Assembly (NCBI GenBank): GCA_030849805.1
Contig: JASANZ010002124.1
Location: 1 to 49,837, forward strand
Reading direction: 5' to 3'
Origin: Sergeia podlipaevii
Taxonomy: Eukaryota; Euglenozoa; Kinetoplastea; Trypanosomatida; Trypanosomatidae
DNA length: 49,837 nucleotides
Part shown: positions 49,754 through 49,837 of the stretch, piece after piece
How positions within the stretch are numbered: the stretch's first letter is position 1
Layout: each line of letters opens with the position of its first letter
The notes under the pieces: generated by a model
What the model was told of the DNA's origin: nothing
The model's input: only the letters and a program-made list of their open reading frames with translations
Database searches by the model: none
Position numbers and translations under genes: made by a program

Positions 49754-49837
49754 TTACGCCGTCACAGCACGGGACCAGTCGCTTGCGTTCACACCGTACT
49801 GGATATCAAGGATCTCCTTAAGGAAACGTCGGGTGAT
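49754..49837 (-). CDS. 3' end of an unidentified gene (partial)
   Basis: The minus strand is open from the window edge to a TAA stop at 49754-49756, encoding 27 residues that end YGVNASDWSRAVTA. Composition is balanced and GC content is raised compared with the spacer, as in the other genes, and the strand agrees with the unit. I cannot identify the product from so short a tail. Confidence 0.7.
   Translation of the reverse strand: MTRRFLKEILDIQYGVNASDWSRAVTA

Noticed and set aside
1..49837. CRISPR arrays, insertion sequences, retroposons, strand-switch region
   Set aside because: No spaced direct repeats, transposase or reverse-transcriptase motifs, or opposite-strand genes were seen.

Overview
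The window looks like nuclear DNA of a trypanosomatid (kinetoplastid protist). All 17 recognisable genes lie head to tail on the minus strand with no introns. They are separated by 0.3-2.5 kb of AT-rich, homopolymer- and microsatellite-rich DNA, and several starts are preceded by a polypyrimidine tract plus AG of the kind used for spliced-leader trans-splicing. The products also fit: a CRK9-like CDK, a short SmB, AK7-like, IFT43-like and UNC119 flagellar proteins, and a D-lactate dehydrogenase with a C-terminal glycosomal tripeptide. The standard code is used, so UGA-recoding lineages are unlikely. I cannot name the genus. The layout is one stretch of a polycistronic unit transcribed from high to low coordinates, with no strand switch, tRNA, rRNA, CRISPR or recognisable mobile element.

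In transcription order (right to left) the genes are: the 3' end of an unidentified gene (49754-49837); a Yhm2-like mitochondrial carrier (47154-48203); a FAD-linked D-lactate dehydrogenase-like enzyme ending in SHL (44608-46080); a protein with a ubiquitin-like N-terminus (41822-43315); UNC119 (40831-41406); a TBC Rab-GAP broken by a +1 frameshift (37064-38614 and 36301-37197); the rRNA 2'-O-methyltransferase SPB1 (33151-35952); SmB (32033-32359); an IFT43-like protein (30086-31204); an AK7-like axonemal adenylate kinase (24984-29171); the CRK9-like kinase (21328-24015); a basic 192-residue protein (18252-18830); a large polytopic membrane protein (13627-17136); a four-CX9C intermembrane-space-type protein (12506-12913); TVP23 (10440-11159); a 1227-residue conserved-looking protein (5848-9531); MRE11 (2187-4706); and a 607-residue putative mitochondrial protein (26-1849).

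As usual in kinetoplastids, neighbours share a transcript rather than a pathway. Still, two loose themes are visible: cilium/flagellum (AK7-like, IFT43-like, UNC119, perhaps the 192-residue protein) and RNA maturation (CRK9-like, SmB, SPB1). The points most worth checking are the broken TBC gene, the altered metal-site histidine in MRE11, the degenerate DGFPR motif and acidic insert in the AK7-like protein, the double-CHCH protein, the PTS1 on the lactate dehydrogenase, a possible macro-like fold in the first gene, and a small ORF behind a good splice acceptor in the largest gene desert.
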